64,000 bases of DNA, taken from positions 317,747 to 381,746 of the forward strand of contig NZ_NCSM01000003.1 in the NCBI RefSeq assembly GCF_002224125.1, read 5' to 3'. The stretch's first letter is position 1. Each line of letters begins with the position of its first letter. A model generated the notes under the pieces. The model was not told the DNA's origin. It worked only from the letters and a program-made list of their open reading frames with translations, and made no database searches. Positions 1 to 9,243 of this stretch are shown in pieces. The DNA is from Streptomyces sp. NBS 14/10 (GTDB lineage Bacteria; Actinomycetota; Actinomycetes; Streptomycetales; Streptomycetaceae). The position numbers were made by a program, and so were the translations under genes.

Positions 1-902
1 GCGAGGTCGCTGAGTCCATTAGCGGCTCCGCCGCGGGCTGTGGCTCGCCACAAATGGGCATAGACACGACACAAAAGCGCATTATCGTAGAGCATCTTCT
101 CGAAGTGCGGCACGGTCCAGGTCGCGTCGACCGCGTAGCGCGCGAACCCGCCGCCGAGCTGGTCGTAGATTCCGCCGCGGGCCATCGCCTCGCAGGTCGC
201 CTGGACCATCTGGAGCGCGCCCTCCGAACCCGTACGGGCGTGGTGGCGCAGCAGGAACTCCAGCACCATGGACGGCGGGAACTTGGGCGCGCCCCCGAAA
301 CCGCCGTGCACGGCGTCGAATTCGCGGGTCAGCGTCATCAGCGCGGTGTGCAGATCCTCGGGCCCGGGCGGCTGGGCGGCCCCGTACGCCAGGGAGGCCC
401 CGCCGCGCTCGGCGAGGTCCCGCACGATGCGCTCGGCCACGTCCTGCACCTCGTCACGGCGGTCCGCCCAGGCGGCCTGCACGCCCTCGAGGACCTGCCG
501 GAAGGACGGCATGCCGTGGCGCGGCGCCGGCGGGAAGTACGTGCCGAAGTAGAAGGGCTCGGCCTCGGGGGTCAGGAAGACCGTCATCGGCCAGCCGCCC
601 TGGCCGGTGGCGGCCTGCACGGCCTCCATGTAGACGGCGTCGACGTCCGGCCGCTCCTCGCGGTCGACCTTCACGGACACGAAGTGCGCGTTGAGGTAGT
701 CGGCGGTCGCCTCGTCCTCGAAGGATTCGCGGGCCATGACATGGCACCAGTGACAGCTCGAATAGCCGACGCTCAGCAGCACGGGCACACCGCGGCGGCG
801 GGCCTCCTCGAAGGCGTCGTCGGACCACGGCCGCCAGGCGACCGGATTGTCCGCGTGCTGGAGAAGGTACGGAGATGTCTCATGCGCCAGACGGTTCGGC
901 AT
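1..902 (-). CDS. DUF255 thioredoxin-domain protein (YyaL/SSP411 type), C-terminus off window
   Basis: Read on the minus strand from ATG at 902, the protein begins [20 protein letters not shown], the conserved N-terminus of the DUF255 (SSP411/YyaL) family. It continues with a thioredoxin-like fold carrying the motif SSCHWCHVM (CxxC redox pair), then [11 protein letters not shown] and [14 protein letters not shown], all hallmarks of the family. About 300 residues are visible. The family usually has 600-700 residues with a C-terminal glycosidase-like (alpha/alpha) barrel, so the rest lies beyond position 1. The protein is probably cytosolic and its substrate is unknown. Family assignment is secure; no function beyond the redox-type fold can be given. 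Confidence 0.9.
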   Translation of the reverse strand, partial: MPNRLAHETSPYLLQHADNPVAWRPWSDDAFEEARRRGVPVLLSVGYSSCHWCHVMARESFEDEATADYLNAHFVSVKVDREERPDVDAVYMEAVQAATGQGGWPMTVFLTPEAEPFYFGTYFPPAPRHGMPSFRQVLEGVQAAWADRRDEVQDVAERIVRDLAERGGASLAYGAAQPPGPEDLHTALMTLTREFDAVHGGFGGAPKFPPSMVLEFLLRHHARTGSEGALQMVQATCEAMARGGIYDQLGGGFARYAVDATWTVPHFEKMLYDNALLCRVYAHLWRATARGGAANGLSDL

Positions 903-1004
903 GCCCCCATCCTCCCTCAACTCATGGCGAGGGCGAGTTATCCACAGGCCTGCCGGATATGAGCCAGAAACGGAACACTTGATGCTGGCAGGAGGGGGAC
1001 GAAG

Positions 1005-4000
1005 ATGCCGGGATCACCGACCGCGCTGCGGGACAGTCATCGTGGAGAGGTCGAGCGGCTGCTCGCGCGCGCCGTCGAGGAGGAGGTGCGGCGCTCCGGC
1101 GGGCGGACGGACGGCGGGGTGCTGCTGGGCCGCGCGCGGGCCGCGCTGGACAGCATGGCGGCGACGGCCGCCGAGGAGTACGGCGCGTATCTGCGCGCGC
1201 TGGAGGAGTCGGAGGCCGAGAGCCGGCCGCTGTCGTCGCGGCTGACGCGCCGGCAGCTGGGCCCGCCGATGCTGGCCAGCGCGGTCGCGGCCGCCGGGGC
1301 CTTCGGCGCGGACCTCTCCTGGGGCACCTCGGCGACCACGGCGCTGGGCGCGGGCGTGACCGCGGCGGTGGCCGGCTCGGCGGCCGCGGTCGTGGGGCTC
1401 ACGGCAGGCCATTGGCCCGCCGCCCACCGCCGGGCCGCGCTGCGCAATCAGCCGGGCGGGGCCGAGCAGCTGAGGCTCCAGTGGCTGACGGCCGTGGAGG
1501 TGCGCGGCATCCGGCCGTTCGTCGACCGGCATCGGATGACGACGGCCGCCACCCGCGGCAGCGGCGGCACCAACCGGCCCGCCCGCTCCACCGCGGGCGC
1601 CGGGTCCGGCTCGGGCGGCTCGGGCGGCTCGGGCAAGGGCGACGCGGGCCGCGCGAGCTCCGCGGGCCGCGGCGGCCAGGCGGTCCGGCTGCGCGGCGCG
1701 GACCGCAGCCAGGCGGCCCGCAGGCGCAGGGTGCTGGAGCAGTCCTTCGGCCAACTGCCGGAGGCGGACGGCCCGTTCGCCGGGCGCCGGGCCCAGATCA
1801 CCCAGATCGCCCAGTGGGTCCAGCAGGCGCGGGCGAGCACGGAGACCAGGCCGACGGTGGTGCTGCTGGAGGGCCCGCCCGGGTCGGGCCGGACGATGCT
1901 GGCGGTGCGGGCGGCGCACCATCTGCGCGACCAGTTCCGCGGCGCCTGCCTGGTGGATCTGCGCGGCGACAGCCCGGGCCAGGCCCCGCTGCCCACCCGG
2001 GACGCGCTGCTGCACCTGCTCAACCGGCTCGGCGCGCCCCGCGACCAGCTGCTCTTCCGGGAGCGCTCGGCCCAGGGGCAGCACGTCAAGCGGCTCACCG
2101 AGCTCTACCACCAGCATCTGACCGGCCTGCCCGTGACGATCGTGCTGGACGACGCCAGCGACGCCGAGCAGGTGCGCACGCTGGTCCCGGAGCGGTCCGA
2201 CAGCCTGGTCCTGGTCACCTCGCGCGCCCCGCTCGCGCTGCCGCCCGACCTGGCCGCGTGGGTCCACCGGCTGGAGGTCGGCCCGCTGGACGAGCCGGGC
2301 GCCGAGGAGCTGCTGCGCGCCTCCGCCGAGGAGCCGACGGGCGCGGGACCCTACGACGCGCAGTCCGTGGAGCGGATCGCCGAGCTGTGCGGCCGGCTGC
2401 CGCTGGCGCTGCGCATCGCGGGCTCCTCGCTCCCCACCCGCACCCCCGGCCTGCTGGTCTCCGCCCTGGAGGCGTACGGCCCGGTGGGCCCCGTCGAGCG
2501 GGCGCTGTGGCTGCGCTACACCGACCAGACCGAGGGCGCCCGGCGGCTGCTGCGCCGTCTCGCGCTGGCCGGGCGCGCCAGCCTGGGCGCCGCCGCGGCG
2601 GCGGCGCTGCTGGAGACGGACGAGACGGACAACCAAGAGGCTGTCCGCCACCTGGACGCGCTGGCCCGCGCCGGGCTGCTCCAGCACGTCCGCGGCAGCC
2701 GCTACCGCCTGCACGACCTGGTGCGCGCCTTCGCCCACGGCCGGCTGATGGACGAGGAGGAGCCGGCCCGGCGCACCGCCGCCCAGGAGCGGCTGATCCG
2801 CAGCTATGCCGAGCTGGCGGACTCGGTGATCCGGATGGTCGACGGCAAGACCTCCACCCGCGCCGACATGTTCACCAGGGGCGCGGCGGGCGGCCACGGC
2901 TTCACCTCCCTGGACGCGGCGCTGCGCTGGCTGGACGACGAGTCGAGCTTCATCACGGCCGCCCTGCGCCACGCCGAGGGCGTGGACCAGTCCGCGGTGC
3001 TGCATCTGCTGGGCGCGCTGTGCGACTACTGCCTGCTGCGCGGCGATCTGTACCGACTCGGCGAGATCAGCGAGCTGACCCAGGCCGTGGACCAGGGGCT
3101 GCTGATGCGCTCGGTGCAGTGGCGCACCGGCATCGCGGCCCGGCAGCTGGGCGAGCTCGACCAGGCCCGCACCACCCTGTCCTCGGTGGTCGACCTGTAC
3201 TTCGAGGCGCAGCACGAGGCGGGCGCGGCCCGCGCGCTGTGCAGCCTGGGCATCACCCTGCACCACCAGGGCAATCTCACCGAGGCCGCGGCGAAGCTGA
3301 CCGAGGCCATGGAGCTTCAGGCGGCCGATGAGCTGCGCGCGGACCGGGCGTGGACGATGCACGCGCTGGCCGCGGTTGAGCGCGACCGGGGCCGGCTCGC
3401 CAGGGCGCTGGAGCTGCTGGACGCGGCCCTGGAGCTGCACCGGGAGAGCGAGAGCGTGCACGGCCAGGCGTGGGCCCACTTCCAGCTCGGCCAGGCGTGT
3501 CTGCGCATGGGCGAGGTGCCGCGCGCGGAGCGGGAGCTGCACGAGGCGCTGGATGCCTACGGCCGCACCCACGACCAGCGCGGCGAGGCCTGGGCGCTGA
3601 CCCAGCTGGCCCGCGCCCGGCTGGTGGCCGGGGAGGCGTCGGCCGCCGTCGACCAGCTGCGCCAGGCCCTGTCCCGTCACCGGGAGAACGAGGACGCGCG
3701 CGGCGAGGCGTGGACGCTCTACTACCTGGGCCAGGCGCTGGAGGAGCGCGGCGACCACGACTCGGCGGTGCGCGACCTGGAGCGGGCCCGCACGATGTTC
3801 AGCCGGATGCGGGATGTGTACGGGCTGGCGTGCGCCCGCCACCACTCCGCGCGGGTCACCCGGGATCTGCGTGCGGCGCAGACGGGCTCCCTGCGCAACA
3901 GCGGATTCCCGCGGCAGCTGCTGCAGGACGCGCGGCAGGACTTCCGCCGGGTGGGGGTGGCCCATGGCGAGGCGTGGTCCTGTGTGGAGCTCGCGGTGAT

Positions 4001-4433
4001 CGACGCGGGCAACGGGCGGGCGGAGCAGGCGCTGGACCTGGTGGAGGAGGCGGCGCGGCTGTTCGCGGAGTACGGCGACCGGCGCGGCGAGAGCTGGGCC
4101 CGGTTCCTGCGCTGCACACTGCTGCCGTTCGCCTCGGCGGGCGGCTCGGTCGTCGGCACGGCGGTGGCCCAGGAGGAGCTGGCGGAGCTGCTTGGCGAGC
4201 TGCGGTCGGCCGACTGGGCGGGGGACGCGCGGCTGGAGGGGTGCGCGGAGGCGTTCGCGCTGGTGCTGGAGCGCGGTGTGGAGCCGGAGACGGGATGGCA
4301 GGCGTGGCAGCTCGGCATGGTGCCGAGCCGCCACTCCCGGGAGGTCATGGCGGTCCTGCCGACCGCGACGGGTGCGCGGGGCGGCGGGGCCGGGGGCGAC
4401 AGAGCCACCCAGGATGACCGGGGTGATCTATGA
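1005..4433 (+). CDS. AfsR-like STAND/NB-ARC protein with TPR repeats and altered Walker A
   Basis: A 1142-residue protein. The start ATG follows GGAGGGGG by 8 nt. The N-terminal 90 residues are charged helix; residues about 90-140 are Ala/Gly-rich and hydrophobic (possible membrane hairpin); about 190-225 is a Gly/Ser linker. A P-loop ATPase module follows: GPPGSGRT (290-297) occupies the Walker A position but has Arg instead of the invariant Lys, VTIVLDD is Walker B-like, LVTSR is sensor-like, and [12 protein letters not shown] is the GLPLA-type motif. From about residue 600 come roughly ten tetratricopeptide-like helix pairs (repeated GEAW/GQAW). The family acts as signal-dependent switches or regulators. 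The Lys to Arg change makes normal ATP hydrolysis doubtful. It stands alone with no obvious effector partner. Confidence 0.85.
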   Translation: MPGSPTALRDSHRGEVERLLARAVEEEVRRSGGRTDGGVLLGRARAALDSMAATAAEEYGAYLRALEESEAESRPLSSRLTRRQLGPPMLASAVAAAGAFGADLSWGTSATTALGAGVTAAVAGSAAAVVGLTAGHWPAAHRRAALRNQPGGAEQLRLQWLTAVEVRGIRPFVDRHRMTTAATRGSGGTNRPARSTAGAGSGSGGSGGSGKGDAGRASSAGRGGQAVRLRGADRSQAARRRRVLEQSFGQLPEADGPFAGRRAQITQIAQWVQQARASTETRPTVVLLEGPPGSGRTMLAVRAAHHLRDQFRGACLVDLRGDSPGQAPLPTRDALLHLLNRLGAPRDQLLFRERSAQGQHVKRLTELYHQHLTGLPVTIVLDDASDAEQVRTLVPERSDSLVLVTSRAPLALPPDLAAWVHRLEVGPLDEPGAEELLRASAEEPTGAGPYDAQSVERIAELCGRLPLALRIAGSSLPTRTPGLLVSALEAYGPVGPVERALWLRYTDQTEGARRLLRRLALAGRASLGAAAAAALLETDETDNQEAVRHLDALARAGLLQHVRGSRYRLHDLVRAFAHGRLMDEEEPARRTAAQERLIRSYAELADSVIRMVDGKTSTRADMFTRGAAGGHGFTSLDAALRWLDDESSFITAALRHAEGVDQSAVLHLLGALCDYCLLRGDLYRLGEISELTQAVDQGLLMRSVQWRTGIAARQLGELDQARTTLSSVVDLYFEAQHEAGAARALCSLGITLHHQGNLTEAAAKLTEAMELQAADELRADRAWTMHALAAVERDRGRLARALELLDAALELHRESESVHGQAWAHFQLGQACLRMGEVPRAERELHEALDAYGRTHDQRGEAWALTQLARARLVAGEASAAVDQLRQALSRHRENEDARGEAWTLYYLGQALEERGDHDSAVRDLERARTMFSRMRDVYGLACARHHSARVTRDLRAAQTGSLRNSGFPRQLLQDARQDFRRVGVAHGEAWSCVELAVIDAGNGRAEQALDLVEEAARLFAEYGDRRGESWARFLRCTLLPFASAGGSVVGTAVAQEELAELLGELRSADWAGDARLEGCAEAFALVLERGVEPETGWQAWQLGMVPSRHSREVMAVLPTATGARGGGAGGDRATQDDRGDL

Positions 4434-4743
4434 CACGACTCGGCCCGACGGGTCCCGGCCCGGCCGGGCGGGTCCCGCCTCGGCCCACGGACCGCCGGGC
4501 AGCGGGCCGTCAGGCGGCTGACCGCCAGGCGATCGGCCGTCCGGCAGTCGCCCGTCGGGCGATCAGGCCGCTGCCCGTCAGGCGGTCGGGCCTCGGGGCG
4601 GCGGCCGTCGGGCCGTCGGACGACCAAGCCGCCAGGCGGGCGGCCGTCGGGCGGCCGGGCCGTCAGACGGTCGGCATCGGCCCGCGGCCCGTCGGGGCAG
4701 CGAGACGGTCGGGCGCAGGCCGTCAGCGCGGCGCCGTGGTCGG
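4434..4743. repeat. 310-bp GC-rich spacer of degenerate GCCGTC/GGCGGTC units
   Basis: This non-coding spacer lies between convergent genes and is built almost entirely of scrambled short units such as gccgtcgggcgg, cgtcaggcggtc and gacggtcgg, on both strands. Many units can pair with each other, so RNA from either strand would fold heavily and may terminate transcription from both sides. Long open frames cross it only because GC-rich sequence lacks stops. No gene is supported here. Confidence 0.6.
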
Positions 4744-5004
4744 TCAGGCCGTGCGTTCGCCCTTGGTGCCCGGGGCGGCCTTCGAGGACGCGGTGGCCGG
4801 GGCGGTCTGCCCGGCCTCCGGCTCCTCCTCGAAGTCCACCTTCTTCATGTGCTTGTTCATGGACTTCATCAGCAGCCACACCGCCCCGCCGATCAACGCG
4901 AAGACGATGAAGCCGAGGACGCCCGGCGTCACCTTGTTCTCGTCGAGCTCCTTGGCGAGCGGCACGAGATGCGTCATGGCGAGGGTGCTGGTCGCGCTCA
5001 TCAT
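4744..5004 (-). CDS. small single-pass membrane protein next to mca
   Basis: An 86-residue protein with one transmembrane helix (about residues 28-48, VLGFIVFALIGGAVWLL). A basic stretch (KSMNKHMKKVDF) suggests a cytosolic C-terminus, and an Ala/Pro/Thr-rich tail follows. It starts (ATG ATG) 4 nt after the mca stop, so it is probably cotranscribed and coupled with mca. Its function is unknown. The pairing with mca suggests conservation rather than chance. The first or second ATG could be the start. Confidence 0.75.
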   Translation of the reverse strand: MMSATSTLAMTHLVPLAKELDENKVTPGVLGFIVFALIGGAVWLLMKSMNKHMKKVDFEEEPEAGQTAPATASSKAAPGTKGERTA

Positions 5005-5008
5005 GAGC

Positions 5009-5881
5009 TCAATTGTTGCGGATGCCCGCGAAGAGGTCGTCCTCGGGGAGGGATGTGTCCACGAGCGACTTCGCGAGCTCGTATTCCTCGGTCGGCCAGA
5101 TCTCCTTCTGGATGTCCATCGGCACCCGGAACCAGGCGCCGTCGGGGTCGATCTGGGTGCGGTGCGCGATCAGCGCCTTGTCGCGGATCTCGAAGAAGTC
5201 CGCGCAGGGCACAAAGGTGGTCAGGGTGCGCTCGGCCCGCTCGAACTGCTTCCAGCGCTCCAGCCACTCCCCGTACGGCGACTCCATGCCGCGTGCGAGC
5301 AGCCCTTCGTGCAGCGCGACGGTGCGCGGCCGGTTGAAGCCCTGGTTGTAGTAGAGCTTGAGCGGCTGCCACGGCTCGCCCGCCTCGGGGTACTTCTCCG
5401 GGTCCCCCGCGGCGTCGAAGGCCACCATCGAGATCTTGTGGGTCATGATGTGGTCGGGGTGCGGATAACCGCCGTTCTCGTCATACGTGGTGATGACATG
5501 CGGCTTGAACTCGCGGATCAGCTTGACCAGCGTCCCCGCCGCCTCGTCCACATCCTGCAGCGCGAAGCAGCCCTCGGGCAGCGGCGGCAGCGGGTCGCCC
5601 TCGGGCAGCCCGGAGTCCACATAGCCCAGCCACTCCTGTTTGACCCCGAGGATCTCGCGCGCCTCGTCCATCTCCTTGGCGCGTACCTCGTGGATGTGCT
5701 CCTCGATATAGGGGTCCCCCTGGAGCTTGGGGTTGAGGATGGACCCGCGCTCACCGCCTGTGCAGGTCGCGACCAGCACGTCCACCCCCTCGGACACGTA
5801 CTTGGCCATGGTGGCCGCGCCCTTGCTCGACTCGTCGTCGGGGTGGGCATGGACGGCCATCAAACGCAGCTGATCAGTCAA
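5009..5881 (-). CDS. mca: mycothiol conjugate amidase Mca
   Basis: Mca hydrolyses mycothiol S-conjugates to mercapturic acids, detoxifying electrophiles and antibiotics in actinobacteria. The 290-residue product begins with the LmbE/PIG-L zinc hydrolase signature AVHAHPDDE (His and Asp ligands) and has the third zinc ligand in GYPHPDH. Length matches the family. I chose the TTG start at 5881 because homologues begin with TDQLRLMAVHAHPDDES and GAGG sits about 8 nt upstream; the frame is open far upstream but has no family similarity there. It is divergent from the DUF4307 gene. Confidence 0.95.
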   Translation of the reverse strand: MTDQLRLMAVHAHPDDESSKGAATMAKYVSEGVDVLVATCTGGERGSILNPKLQGDPYIEEHIHEVRAKEMDEAREILGVKQEWLGYVDSGLPEGDPLPPLPEGCFALQDVDEAAGTLVKLIREFKPHVITTYDENGGYPHPDHIMTHKISMVAFDAAGDPEKYPEAGEPWQPLKLYYNQGFNRPRTVALHEGLLARGMESPYGEWLERWKQFERAERTLTTFVPCADFFEIRDKALIAHRTQIDPDGAWFRVPMDIQKEIWPTEEYELAKSLVDTSLPEDDLFAGIRNN

Positions 5882-5977
5882 GTCTCGATCCTCGGTGATT
5901 CGTCGTGGAAGACGGCTTCTATAGTGACCCAAACCGGGGGCGAATAATTCCGGGTCCGCCAACCAGGAGGAACGATC

Positions 5978-6391
5978 ATGGCCACGGTCCGCGAGGGACT
6001 GCCTGACGGGCGTTACGGCCGGTCGGCGGACCAGCGTGCCGACCGCAAGCTGAAGATCCTGGGTGCCGTGCTCGGCGCCGGGTTCGTTGCCATGATCGCC
6101 TGGTTTGGTTATTCGTACATCACCGGCCAGCAGGAGATCAGCGGCCAGGTGACCGGTTTCAAGGTGGTCTCCGACAGCGCCGTCGACGTGCGTCTGGAGA
6201 TCACCAAGGACACCGGCACCACCGGGGTGTGCACCGTGCGTACCCTCGACAAGGAGCACGGCGAGGTGGGGCGCAAGGACTTCACCTTCCGCAAGGGCCA
6301 GGGCGATGCGGTCAAGGTCGTGACGGTGCGCACCACGGCTCGGGCGACCAGCGCCGAGCTGGTCGGCTGCGATCGGGTGTCGGGCCACTGA
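5978..6391 (+). CDS. DUF4307 membrane-anchored protein
   Basis: A 137-residue protein with a short cytosolic N-terminus (LPDGRYGRSADQRADRKLKI), one transmembrane helix (about 29-48), and an extracytoplasmic beta-rich domain containing the DUF4307 pattern GQVTGFKVVSDSAVDVRLEI and the conserved GVCTVRTLD. A strong SD (aggagg) lies 6 nt before the ATG. A possible -10 (TATAGT, 5920-5925) lies 53 nt upstream in the divergent region shared with mca. Function is unknown; the gene is a regular neighbour of mca in actinomycetes. Confidence 0.9.
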   Translation: MATVREGLPDGRYGRSADQRADRKLKILGAVLGAGFVAMIAWFGYSYITGQQEISGQVTGFKVVSDSAVDVRLEITKDTGTTGVCTVRTLDKEHGEVGRKDFTFRKGQGDAVKVVTVRTTARATSAELVGCDRVSGH

Positions 6392-6554
6392 GCCCCGTCT
6401 GACCTGCACTGACGCGTTTCATCCACATTGCGCCCACATTCCTCCTCCCCGTTTCGAGCCGGAATTGTTAGGCTCGTGGTTTCGCCCGGCTTTGAAGGCG
6501 CACCCTTCTGAGTAGGGCGTTCATTTGTATTCCCAGCACCGACGAGGAGCACCT

Positions 6555-7052
6555 GTGACCCAGACCAGCGAGAACGTCACCTGGCTGACCCAGGAGGCGT
6601 ACGACCAGCTCAAGGCCGAGCTGGAGTACCTGTCGGGTCCCGCACGTGTCGAGATCGCGAAGAAGATCGAGGCTGCCCGCGAGGAAGGTGACCTGCGGGA
6701 GAACGGCGGGTACCACGCCGCCAAGGAGGAGCAGGGCAAGCAGGAGCTCCGTGTTCGCCAGCTGACACAGCTGCTGCAGCACGCGAAGGTCGGCGAGGCC
6801 CCCGCGGACACCGGCGTGGTCGCTCCGGGCATGGTCGTCACCATCGCCTTCGACGGCGACCCGAACGACAGCCTGACGTTCCTGCTGGCCTCCCGCGAGT
6901 ACGCGAGCTCGGACATCGAGACCTACTCGCCGCAGTCCCCGCTGGGCTCGGGTGTGAACGGCAAGAAGGTCGGCGAGGACGCCTCGTACGAGCTGCCGAA
7001 CGGCCGCACCGCGTCGGTGAAGATCCTCGAGGCCAAGCCCTACCAGAGCTGA
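6555..7052 (+). CDS. greA: transcription elongation factor GreA
   Basis: GreA rescues backtracked RNA polymerase by stimulating transcript cleavage through the secondary channel. The 165-residue product has the N-terminal coiled coil (residues about 10-75), including REEGDLRENGGYHAAKEEQG with the acidic tip residues, and the C-terminal FKBP-like domain ending with SPLGSGVNGKKVGE, typical of actinobacterial GreA. The GTG at 6555 is chosen because it follows GAGGAG by 6 nt and matches family length; the frame is open upstream to 6525. Confidence 0.95.
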   Translation: MTQTSENVTWLTQEAYDQLKAELEYLSGPARVEIAKKIEAAREEGDLRENGGYHAAKEEQGKQELRVRQLTQLLQHAKVGEAPADTGVVAPGMVVTIAFDGDPNDSLTFLLASREYASSDIETYSPQSPLGSGVNGKKVGEDASYELPNGRTASVKILEAKPYQS

Positions 7053-7126
7053 CGCCGCGCCCCGCCAGGGCCGATGATCGCCCCGATCTCGACCCGGCGC
7101 CCGATCCCGGCGCGATCCCGGCCCAT

Positions 7127-7159
7127 CTCGGCGACCGCCTCGCTCAGGCGGTCGCCGAG
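7127..7159. terminator. 14-bp perfect hairpin between greA and ABC permease
   Basis: The arms ctcggcgaccgcct (7127-7140) and aggcggtcgccgag (7146-7159) are exact reverse complements around a 5-nt loop. The structure overlaps the stop codon and last codons of the convergent permease gene, so it can terminate greA transcripts and may also act on the opposite strand. There is no U-tract, as is common in Streptomyces. Confidence 0.75.
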
Positions 7160-8127
7160 CGGTACTTACGGACCGCCAGCGTCCGGAAGGCCAGGATGAT
7201 CAGGGTCGACCAGAGGACCGAGGCGAGCACCGGGTGCTGCATCGGCCAGGCGTCGGAGACCAGCCCCTCAGGGTTACCGAACAGCTGACGGCTCGCCTGC
7301 ACCGTGGCGCTGAACGGATTCCAGTCGGCGATATGCCCCAGGAACGCGGGCATCTTGCTGGAGGGCACAAACGCGTTCGAGATGAACGTCAGCGGGAACA
7401 GCCAGATCAGCCCGCCGGAGGTGGCCGCCTCCGGGGTCCGCACGGACAGCCCGATCAGCGCGCCGATCCATGAGAAGGCATACCCCAGCAGAAGCAGCAG
7501 CCCGAAGGCCGCGAGCGCCTTCAGCACCCCGTCGTGGATCCGCCATCCCACGATGACCGCGACGATCGCCAGGACCACCAGCGTCAGCGCCGTCTGCACC
7601 AGATCCGCCAACGTACGGCCGGTGAGCACCGCGCCGCGCGCCATCGGCAGCGAACGGAAGCGGTCGATCAGGCCCTTGTGCATATCGTCGGCGATCCCGG
7701 CGCCCGCGCCCGCCGTCGCGAAGGTCACGGTCTGCGCGAAGATCCCCGCCATCAGGAACTCCCGATACACATTCGCGTCGGCGCTGCTCTGCCCCGGGAC
7801 CATGATCGCGCCACCGAAGACATAGCTGAACAGCACCACGAACATGATGGGTTGGACCAGACCGAACACCACCACCTCGGGAATCCGCATCATGCGGATC
7901 AGATTGCGACGGGCCACGACGAGCGAGTCACGGACCGACTGGAGGGGCCCGCCCCACACCCGCGGGGGCACGGCAACGCGGCCCCCACGCGCCGCAGCCG
8001 CCCCGGAAACCGCCCCGGGAGCCGTGTCAGCAGCCGTGTCGGTGGCCGTCCCGGATGCCGTGCCGGAGGTCGTATCGGTCGTCGCCCCGGGAGTGGACTC
8101 GGGCGTTGTCTCCTCCACTCTGGCCAT
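7144..8127 (-). CDS. ABC-2 type transporter permease (DrrB-like)
   Basis: A 327-residue membrane protein of the daunorubicin-resistance DrrB/ABC-2 permease family. A disordered Thr/Ala-rich N-terminus (about 50 residues of TDTTSGTASGTA-like sequence) precedes VRDSLVVARRNLIRMMRIPEVVVFGLVQPIMFVVLF and about six hydrophobic helices. The ending, WSTLIILAFRTLAVRKYR, is also typical. The ATG overlaps the stop of the upstream ATPase gene (ATGA), so the two are translationally coupled and form an exporter; the substrate is not evident. A GTG one codon earlier is an alternative start. Confidence 0.9.
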   Translation of the reverse strand: MARVEETTPESTPGATTDTTSGTASGTATDTAADTAPGAVSGAAAARGGRVAVPPRVWGGPLQSVRDSLVVARRNLIRMMRIPEVVVFGLVQPIMFVVLFSYVFGGAIMVPGQSSADANVYREFLMAGIFAQTVTFATAGAGAGIADDMHKGLIDRFRSLPMARGAVLTGRTLADLVQTALTLVVLAIVAVIVGWRIHDGVLKALAAFGLLLLLGYAFSWIGALIGLSVRTPEAATSGGLIWLFPLTFISNAFVPSSKMPAFLGHIADWNPFSATVQASRQLFGNPEGLVSDAWPMQHPVLASVLWSTLIILAFRTLAVRKYRSATA

Positions 8128-9098
8128 CACTTGACCTCCTCCTCGGCACCATCGCCGCCCTCGGCACCGTGGCCGGTGAGCGAGATGAACACATCGTCGA
8201 GAGTCGGTCGGCGCAGCCCGATGTCGTCGATCTCCACCCCGCGCGCATCCAGCTCCCGGATCACCTCGGCGAGCAGCTTGGCCCCGCCGACGACCGGGAC
8301 GGTGACCTTACGGGTGTGCCGCTGCACGGCGATCTCGCCCTTGCCGAAGCCCCGCAGCACCTCCTCCGCGACCTCGATACGGGCGGGGCCGTGGACCACC
8401 ACCTCCACCCGCTCCCCGCCCGTACGCGCCTTGAGCTGGTCGGAGGTGCCGCGCGCGATGACCCGGCCGCGGTCGATCACACAGATGTCATGCGCCAGAT
8501 GATCGGCCTCTTCCAGATACTGAGTCGTCAGCAGCAGCGTCGTGCCGCCCGCCACCAGCTCCTGGATGACCTCCCACAGCGCCTGCCGGTTTCGCGGGTC
8601 GAGGCCGGTGGTCGGCTCGTCCATGAACATCACCGGCGGGCTGACGACCAGGGCGGCCGCCAGGTCCAGCCGACGGCGCATCCCGCCGGAGTACGTCTTG
8701 GCGACGCGGTCGGCCGCGTCCGCCAGATGGAACCGCTCCAGCAGCTCGCTCGCGCGCGCCTTCGCCTCCCGCGCGCCCATCTGGTACAGCTGCCCCACCA
8801 TGCGCAGGTTCTCACGGCCGGTCAGATACTCGTCCACGGCGGCGAACTGCCCGGACAGCCCGATCGAACGACGCACCTGATCGGGGTGGCGCAGCACGTC
8901 CACACCCGCCACCCGCGCCTTACCGCTGTCCGGCTCCAGCAGCGTGGTCAGCACCCGCACCGCGGTGGTCTTCCCGGCCCCGTTGGGCCCGAGCAGCCCG
9001 AGCACGGTCCCTTCCGGTACGTCGAGATCGACCCCGTCCAAGGCTCTGACGTCGCCGAAGGTCTTCACCAGACCTTCGGCATAGATGGCACCTGGCAT
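8127..9098 (-). CDS. ABC transporter ATP-binding protein (DrrA-like)
   Basis: A 323-residue ATPase with Walker A GPNGAGKTT, Q-loop region, signature YSGGMRRRLDLAAAL, Walker B VMFMDEPTTGLD and the H-loop replaced by LLTTQYLEEAD, which is normal for DrrA. The C-terminal DUF4162-like part contains GLRRPTLDDVFISLTGH. It powers the permease encoded directly downstream. The start ATG at 9098 follows GGGGGA by 7 nt and gives MPGAIYAEGLVKTFG, the normal family N-terminus; the longer open frame is spurious. Confidence 0.93.
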   Translation of the reverse strand: MPGAIYAEGLVKTFGDVRALDGVDLDVPEGTVLGLLGPNGAGKTTAVRVLTTLLEPDSGKARVAGVDVLRHPDQVRRSIGLSGQFAAVDEYLTGRENLRMVGQLYQMGAREAKARASELLERFHLADAADRVAKTYSGGMRRRLDLAAALVVSPPVMFMDEPTTGLDPRNRQALWEVIQELVAGGTTLLLTTQYLEEADHLAHDICVIDRGRVIARGTSDQLKARTGGERVEVVVHGPARIEVAEEVLRGFGKGEIAVQRHTRKVTVPVVGGAKLLAEVIRELDARGVEIDDIGLRRPTLDDVFISLTGHGAEGGDGAEEEVK

Positions 9099-9171
9099 AT
9101 GCGTCCCCCATGTCCGTGCGGTGTGCTTATCGAGGGATCCAACTTTCGCCCGAATTACCCCGCCTGTCCAT

Positions 9172-9230
9172 GCCTGTGGAAAACCGCCTGTGGAAAACCA
9201 CGGGGCAAGGGACACAGGGCAAGGGACACA
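9172..9230. repeat. two adjacent pairs of perfect 14-bp tandem duplications
   Basis: In the spacer between ilvA and the DrrA-like gene, gcctgtggaaaacc occurs twice head to tail (9172-9185, 9186-9199). It is followed 3 nt later by gggcaagggacaca twice head to tail (9203-9216, 9217-9230). Both duplications have the same 14-bp period. The spacer holds no gene. Confidence 0.85.
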
Positions 9231-9243
9231 GAGGAAGAGAGCC

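Noticed and set aside
1014..4334. 1106-codon open frame on the minus strand
   Set aside because: Exact antisense shadow of the STAND/TPR gene; composition is a GC-driven mixture of Arg, Gln, Leu and Ala with no domain.
4430..5947. 505-codon open frame on the plus strand
   Set aside because: It crosses the repeat spacer and then runs antisense to the small membrane gene and mca; no family resemblance.
5882..6409. Upstream extension of mca
   Set aside because: The extra 176 codons are antisense to the DUF4307 gene and lack similarity to LmbE proteins.
6525..6554. Longer greA start at TTG 6525
   Set aside because: The GTG at 6555 has a good SD and matches the usual GreA N-terminus.
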